The notes under the pieces: generated by a model | Told to the model about the DNA's origin: nothing | Database searches by the model: none | The model's input: the letters and a program-made list of their open reading frames with translations, nothing else | In this document: one piece after another, positions 53,323 to 57,376 of the stretch | How positions within the stretch are numbered: position 1 is the stretch's first letter | Layout of the letters: each line of letters opens with the position of its first letter | Made by a program: the position numbers and the translations under genes | NCBI GenBank assembly: GCA_001871195.1 | Contig: MNXA01000018.1 | Span: 1-57,376 of the forward strand | Length of the DNA: 57,376 bases | DNA from: Zetaproteobacteria bacterium CG1_02_55_237 | GTDB lineage: Bacteria > Pseudomonadota > Zetaproteobacteria > Mariprofundales > Mariprofundaceae | Direction of reading: 5' to 3'

Positions 53323-54440
53323 TATAGCGCTGCCGTTTGCATGGGAGCAGCAACACCAGACCGCCCAAATCTTGCCCGTTTTGAAATCTCGGCAGCCAGC
53401 TGATTTAGTGGCAGCACCTGATCTGCAAGTCCCGCCCGGCTTACTGCGCCAGGCATCCCCCAAACCACACTGCTGGCCTCATCCTGTACAATGACCTGCC
53501 CCCCGGCCCGGAGGATATGCTCGCAACCAATCAGGCCATCATGACCCATGCCTGTCATGATAACAGCCAGCACGTTGGGACCATAACTCTTGGCCACCGA
53601 ACGAAACAGCACATCGACAGCCGGGCGGCAGGAATTCTCTTGTGGATCATGGTTTAACTTGATTTTCGAACCCCTCTGGCTTCGCTCCACCTGCATGTGG
53701 AAGTCGCCGGGGGCCAGCCAGGCCTGGCCAGGCTCGATGGAAGCATCCAAAATGCCTTCATAGACCTTGATCGCCGATTTGCTGTCCAATCTTTCAGCCA
53801 GAAGTCTGGTAAATACCGGTGGCATGTGTTGCACGATGACAATTGGTACGGGGAAGTCAGCGGGAATGGCGGGAATGAGTTCGGCCAAGGCATTGGGTCC
53901 CCCCGTAGAAACGCCGATGGCCAGAATGTCTATACGTTCTTTCCTACCCGGCCTGATGACAACCGGACGGTCGCTGGATCCAGTTGCTGCCGGAGCTGGC
54001 TGAGCCTTTTGTATAAGGCTGCGGGCAGCAGTCTGACCGCACAGCGCCTTGATCTTCGGAATAAGGTCTTCCCGCAGGCAGTTCATGGCTGCCCCAACAC
54101 TTCCCACATTGGACGGCTTGGTCACATAGTCGTTTGCTCCGAGAGCCAGTGCATCCAGACTGGCCCTTGCACCTCGTTCGGTCAGTGTACTGAACATGAT
54201 GACGGGAAGACGAGGATATAACTTGCGAATCTCGGTCACGGTCTGCAAGCCATCCATCACCGGCATTTCAATATCCAGCGTGATGATGTCCGGCTTGAGT
54301 CTGGCGATTTTATCCAGTGCAAAATGGCCATTTGCCGCTACGCCGACAATTTCCAGTGCAGAATCACTGGACAAGGTGTCGGAAATGATACGGCGAACAA
54401 CAACCGAATCGTCGACGATGAGGACCTTGATTTTGTCCAT
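53322..54440 (-). CDS. cheB: Chemotaxis response regulator glutamate methylesterase CheB
   Basis: CheB demethylates chemoreceptors when phosphorylated by CheA. The 372-residue protein has a receiver domain (LIVDDSVVVRRII, ITLDIEMPVMDG) and a methylesterase domain with the catalytic Ser in AIGVSTGGPNALAEL, His in VQHMPPVFTRLLAERL and Asp in MTGMGHDGLIG. The start overlaps the cheY stop (TAATG). Usual length. Confidence 0.96.
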   Translation of the reverse strand: MDKIKVLIVDDSVVVRRIISDTLSSDSALEIVGVAANGHFALDKIARLKPDIITLDIEMPVMDGLQTVTEIRKLYPRLPVIMFSTLTERGARASLDALALGANDYVTKPSNVGSVGAAMNCLREDLIPKIKALCGQTAARSLIQKAQPAPAATGSSDRPVVIRPGRKERIDILAIGVSTGGPNALAELIPAIPADFPVPIVIVQHMPPVFTRLLAERLDSKSAIKVYEGILDASIEPGQAWLAPGDFHMQVERSQRGSKIKLNHDPQENSCRPAVDVLFRSVAKSYGPNVLAVIMTGMGHDGLIGCEHILRAGGQVIVQDEASSVVWGMPGAVSRAGLADQVLPLNQLAAEISKRARFGRSGVAAPMQTAAL

Positions 54441-54808
54441 TATGGAATCAGGCCAAGTATTTGAATTTTTTCTACAACAGCTTCCTTGCTAAATGGCTTG
54501 ATGATGTATTCATTTGCTCCGGCCTCCAGCGCCTTTATCATCTGGGTTATTTCTGCTTCGGTCGTAACCATCATCACGCGCATATCGGCATGCTCCGCTT
54601 TCGAGCGAACGGAGCAGACGAAGTCATAACCATTCATCTCCGGCATATTCCAGTCCACCAGAGCCAGGTCTGCCCTGCCTATTTCCTGCAGACGTTCCAG
54701 GGCCTCACATCCGTTTCCAGCCTCAAACACCTCAAAGCCAATGCCCCTCAAGGTCTTACCTAAAATCATTCGGATGGCTCTGGAATCATCAATAATCAAT
54801 GCCCGCAT
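54440..54808 (-). CDS. cheY: Chemotaxis response regulator CheY
   Basis: The 122-residue receiver starts at 54808 after CAGGAGACAAAT: MRALIIDDSRAIRMILGKTL, LALVDWNMPEMNGYDF (phospho-Asp), MMVTTEAE, YIIKPFSKEA. It is coupled to cheB. Together with the receiver at 51628, two CheY-like proteins exist; which one binds the flagellar switch is not clear. Confidence 0.92.
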   Translation of the reverse strand: MRALIIDDSRAIRMILGKTLRGIGFEVFEAGNGCEALERLQEIGRADLALVDWNMPEMNGYDFVCSVRSKAEHADMRVMMVTTEAEITQMIKALEAGANEYIIKPFSKEAVVEKIQILGLIP

Positions 54809-54897
54809 ATTTGTCTCCTGATTCTTAAATACATCAGCAAGGCGCAGCAGGGCTGACATTCCCTTCTATCAGCCAATACTGGTAATCCAAGCGCCGA

Positions 54898-54944
54898 GCC
54901 AGGTGTAACGAGCATTCTTTTCATTCTGTTCGTTAACACCTGGC
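54898..54944 (-). terminator. Long stem-loop in the mcp-cheY intergenic gap
   Basis: GCCAGGTGTAACGA (54898-54911) and TCGTTAACACCTGGC (54930-54944) are inverted repeats of 14-15 bases with one bulge, separated by 18 bases, in the 179-base gap between the receptor and cheY. No T-run follows on the minus strand, so RNA processing, stabilisation or attenuation is likelier than simple termination. It could instead be an operator. Confidence 0.4.
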
Positions 54945-54987
54945 TTCGTTCAGCCAGCGATCTTTTCGCCGTCTTGCTGCACTAACA

Positions 54988-56583
54988 TCAGACCTTGAAC
55001 TCGCCGACCAGCCGCTGCAATTCAGCTGCCATACGGGACAACTCGGCAGAAGCTGTCTGCGTATCAGTAGCACCGGTTGAAGTGCTCTGTGCTGCTTCTG
55101 CCACGCCACTGATGTTGTGCATGATCTCGGTACTGCCCCGCGCAGCCTCAGCAATGTTCTGGGCTATCTCGTTGGTCGCAGCACTCTGCTCCTCAACTGT
55201 GGCAGCAATGGTGCTTTGGAATTCATCAATCTTGCTGATGATCTTATTGATCTGACTGATCACCTCGACAGCGCCCTGGGTATCCGCTTGGATCACTTCG
55301 ATTTTCCGGCTGATGTCATCCGAGGCCTTGGCTGTTTCAATAGCCAGGTCTTTCACCTCATTGGCAACAACTGCAAAACCCTTGCCTGCATCGCCGGCTC
55401 GCGCCGCTTCAATGGTGGCATTCAGGGCCAGCAGCTTCGTCTGCTCGGCAACCGAATTAATAGCGCTGACAATCGCACTGATTTCCATACTGCTGGCATG
55501 CAGCTTGGTGACAGTGGTATTGGCTTCATCCGCTGCCTTGACCGCTGAGGAAGCCATTTTGGCTGCTTCAGATGCATTGCCTGCAATCTCCCGAGTAGAG
55601 GCACTCAACTCTTCCACACCCGAGGCTACCGTCTGTACATTCCTGCTGATTTCCTCAGAAGCGGCTGAAACCACACTGGCTTGAGCAGACGTCTCCTCTG
55701 CATTGGCTCCCATCTGCTGACTTACAGCTGTCAGCTCCTCAGAAGCCCCGGCCAGCGTTTGAGCATTGTCGCCAATAGCCTTGATTGTGTTCTGTGTTTT
55801 TTCCACGAAGGCATTGAATGATTCGCCAAGCTGACCGATATCATCGTGGCTGGTTACTTCAACGCGCTGGGTCAGATCACCATCGCCTTCGGCAATGTCT
55901 CTTAAGCGACTGTTGAGCCTTTCAAGCGGTTTGATGGCCACATGACTCAGATAGACGTTGAGGCAGATAAGACCCAGTATCAAAAGCACGATACTGATAC
56001 CAATGCCCACCCACGTGTCACGAATCATTGCTTCATCTTCGTCCGCCAATGTATACGACAAACGCACAGCACCGTTAACAGCACCGGATGGCACTTCGTG
56101 GCAATTCAGACAATTCACACCGCGTGTGTTCTCGGTGGCATGAAACGGGATAATGACCGTCAGAACCCGTCCCTTGTCACTCTTCTCAATCACTTCGATT
56201 TCTTCGCCTTGCAGTGCGCGGCGATCCAGGTCGTCCTGCGCCTGCTCAGAGGCCAGGCCCGGGCCGAATTGCTGCTTTACCGGCTCCCCGCGTATCACCC
56301 GGGCATCCAGAATTCCGTCGCTCCTTCGCACCTTTTCGAGCAAGGTCTTACGTTCATCCATATTGCCCGTCAGCATCAGCATGTTAAGGCTGTCGAAAAA
56401 ATTACTGGCCTCGTTCACAACACTGTGCTTGGTCAGCTCCTCAATCCGCCCCTGTTCGCTCACCAGCGCGATGGTGGTTCTCACCCCCATAATCAGGAGG
56501 AAAACAATGGCAATAGACGCCGTGATCTTCACCCTCAAGGAAAGGTTGTTGCCGCCATTAAACTTTTTTTCTGCGCGTTTCAT
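54988..56583 (-). CDS. Methyl-accepting chemotaxis protein with a periplasmic c-type heme site
   Basis: A 531-residue chemoreceptor: membrane segment 1 (about 20-40), a periplasmic domain (about 42-190), membrane segment 2 (about 191-212), HAMP (about 213-268) and a long signalling domain with the hairpin tip [20 protein letters not shown]. The periplasmic domain contains CLNCH at 158-162, followed by GAVRLSYTL, as in heme-binding periplasmic PAS-like sensor domains of Geobacter receptors. This predicts redox, oxygen or NO sensing. Starts at 56583, 39 bases after cheW. No C-terminal NWxxF tail for CheR docking is seen. Confidence 0.92.
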   Translation of the reverse strand: MKRAEKKFNGGNNLSLRVKITASIAIVFLLIMGVRTTIALVSEQGRIEELTKHSVVNEASNFFDSLNMLMLTGNMDERKTLLEKVRRSDGILDARVIRGEPVKQQFGPGLASEQAQDDLDRRALQGEEIEVIEKSDKGRVLTVIIPFHATENTRGVNCLNCHEVPSGAVNGAVRLSYTLADEDEAMIRDTWVGIGISIVLLILGLICLNVYLSHVAIKPLERLNSRLRDIAEGDGDLTQRVEVTSHDDIGQLGESFNAFVEKTQNTIKAIGDNAQTLAGASEELTAVSQQMGANAEETSAQASVVSAASEEISRNVQTVASGVEELSASTREIAGNASEAAKMASSAVKAADEANTTVTKLHASSMEISAIVSAINSVAEQTKLLALNATIEAARAGDAGKGFAVVANEVKDLAIETAKASDDISRKIEVIQADTQGAVEVISQINKIISKIDEFQSTIAATVEEQSAATNEIAQNIAEAARGSTEIMHNISGVAEAAQSTSTGATDTQTASAELSRMAAELQRLVGEFKV

Positions 56584-56622
56584 AATTTACCCCTTTTTTG
56601 TAATAAACCGGTTTTTGATTCC

Positions 56623-57090
56623 TTAACTTCCCGAGGCCATGGCCACCGCTTTTTCAGCATCCAGAATCAGCAAAAGCCGGTCTTTCAGCTTGCATGCCCC
56701 CTGTATCAAATCACGAGCCACGCCCTTAAGTGTTTCAGGAGGGTATTCAAAGCTGGAATCATCAACTTCGAGGACATCTCCGATCTCATTCACCTGGAAA
56801 CTGATGGCGCCATCCTTTGAGCGAATAATCACGTTCATCGGCCTTTCTTCCTCAGTAAACTCCCCCATCTCCAAAAGGCGACGCAGATCAATGGCAGTTA
56901 CGATCTGGCCCCGCAGATTGATTAATCCCCGCACATGCGGCGGAGCCAGAGGTGTCCTTGTCATTGCCTGATAGCGAATAACTTCCTGGACCTTTTCAAC
57001 CTCAACACCAAAAAAGAATTCGTTAAGAAAGAATGTGCAATATTGTTTTGTCTTGGTGTCGGCAGCACATAACCTGTCCTCATCAGTAGC
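56623..57090 (-). pseudogene. cheW: cheW, N-terminus cut off by the insertion sequence
   Basis: CheW couples receptors to CheA. From 57090 to 56623 the frame reads TKQYCTFFLNEFFFGVEVEK, VQEVIRYQAMTRTPLAPPHV, RGLINLRGQIVTAIDLRRLL and continues to the normal C-terminal region. No ATG, GTG or TTG lies between the in-frame stop at 57093-57091 and the ATG at 56964, and that ATG would drop the first 40-odd conserved residues. The stop lies just before the IS end (57096). The native start is therefore missing: the insertion has truncated the gene by a few codons and separated it from its promoter. Confidence 0.8.
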
Positions 57091-57111
57091 TCATAAGTTG
57101 TCCGGTCTGAA

Positions 57112-57130
57112 GATTACCCGAGAGGTAATC
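57112..57130 (+). other. Hairpin in the IS leader
   Basis: GATTACC (57112-57118), loop CGAGA, GGTAATC (57124-57130): a perfect 7-bp stem immediately upstream of the first transposase ATG at 57135. It may limit transposase translation from outside transcripts. Confidence 0.5.
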
Positions 57131-57134
57131 AGAG

Positions 57135-57376
57135 ATGAGACGAACGACAGTGTTACAGGAGGTCAGGAAGATGAGATTTGATGAGGCATATGGTGGTTGG
57201 CAGAGAGGCCAGTTGACCCAGGAAGAGGCGGGACGACTGCTCGGCATGAGCGAGCGTAACTTCCGGCGTTATGTAGAGCGTTATCAGGGGGAAGGCGAAG
57301 CTGGGTTGATGGACAAGCGTTTGACGCAAGCATCCAGCCGGTGTGCCCCGGTGGACGAGGTGTTGCGACTCACCGA
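57135..57376 (+). CDS. ISNCY-family-like transposase, N-terminal fragment
   Basis: The frame runs open from ATG at 57135 to the window edge. QLTQEEAGRLLGMSERNFRR is the N-terminal helix-turn-helix, then GLMDKRL and CAPVDEVLRL, as in ISNCY-group transposases. A second ATG at 57171 has a good AGGAGG before it and is an equally plausible start. The C-terminal counterpart appears at 3-242. Confidence 0.75.
   Translation, partial: MRRTTVLQEVRKMRFDEAYGGWQRGQLTQEEAGRLLGMSERNFRRYVERYQGEGEAGLMDKRLTQASSRCAPVDEVLRLT

Larger units (their letters stand above)
57091..57376 (+). mobile_element. Left-hand end of an ISNCY-like insertion sequence (partial)
   Basis: The terminal motif AGTTGTCCGGT (57096-57106) is the inverted match of the other copy's end at 278-288. 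The transposase start follows. The element leaves the window on the right. No target duplication can be read because the other end of this copy is outside. Confidence 0.8.

Noticed and set aside
54898-54944. Integron attC-like recombination site.
   Set aside because: The inverted repeat has GTTAACA where an attC core needs GTTRRRY, and no cassette array or integrase is near.
1-57376. A 57-kb composite transposon.
   Set aside because: The content is mostly housekeeping and flagellar genes with uniform codon style. IS copies at the edges are better explained by independent insertions or an assembly break.

Overview
The window looks like the chromosome of a flagellated, diderm proteobacterium with moderately high GC. 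Evidence for this is the EF-P/EarP pair, the rlmN-pilF-rodZ gene order known from gammaproteobacteria, a Fis/IHF-era style housekeeping set (clpSA, dapE/dapF, queF), a lipobox-bearing PilF, and a periplasmic fatty-acid cis/trans isomerase. NhaD and a heme-bearing chemoreceptor would fit an aquatic, redox-sensing organism. A gamma- or zetaproteobacterium is my best guess, held loosely. I see no rRNA, tRNA or CRISPR array.

Both edges lie inside copies of the same kind of insertion sequence, in the same orientation: the C-terminal end of an ISNCY-like transposase at 3-242 and the N-terminal start of one at 57135-57376. The right-hand copy has cut off the start of cheW.

Region 1 (0.4-5.2 kb): an EamA permease, rmlC-rmlD (last two steps of dTDP-L-rhamnose synthesis), the convergent earP-efp pair that consumes dTDP-rhamnose to modify EF-P at Arg32, and a PPK2 kinase. 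Region 2 (5.3-6.8 kb): two tandem paralogous secreted proteins carrying a CHIPPGN motif, each with its own terminator and, at identical spacing, a CRP-like operator and -10 box. Region 3 (6.8-24.1 kb): mostly housekeeping genes (tatD, a CbbY-type phosphatase, clpS-clpA, a three-gene glycosyltransferase/ATP-grasp operon, rlmN-mtnP-pilF-rodZ-dapE-queF-dapF, an RNA m5C methyltransferase, yaeQ, a DEAD-box helicase, yceH). Region 4 (24.1-31.9 kb): signalling genes (a PAS-HD-GYP gene bracketed by an inverted repeat, class III adenylate cyclase, two HDOD proteins) and cti.

Region 5 (31.9-46.9 kb) is the most distinctive part. A flagellar filament block (fliC, flaG, fliD, fliS, a FliT-like gene) adjoins four large genes, each starting with TPR repeats but ending in different chemistry: a GT41 O-GlcNAc-transferase-like domain, an SGNH hydrolase/acyltransferase-like domain, a PAPS-type sulfotransferase, and a GT41-FkbM-FkbM triple fusion. 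I infer a modular TPR-guided protein (probably flagellin) glycan synthesis and decoration locus.

Region 6 (47-57.1 kb): nhaD, then a long leftward motility-signalling operon: cheW (broken), a chemoreceptor with a periplasmic CxxCH heme site, cheY, cheB, cheR, cheX, a second cheY-like gene, a PilZ protein, HDOD-GGDEF and EAL-HDOD proteins. No cheA is present in the window.
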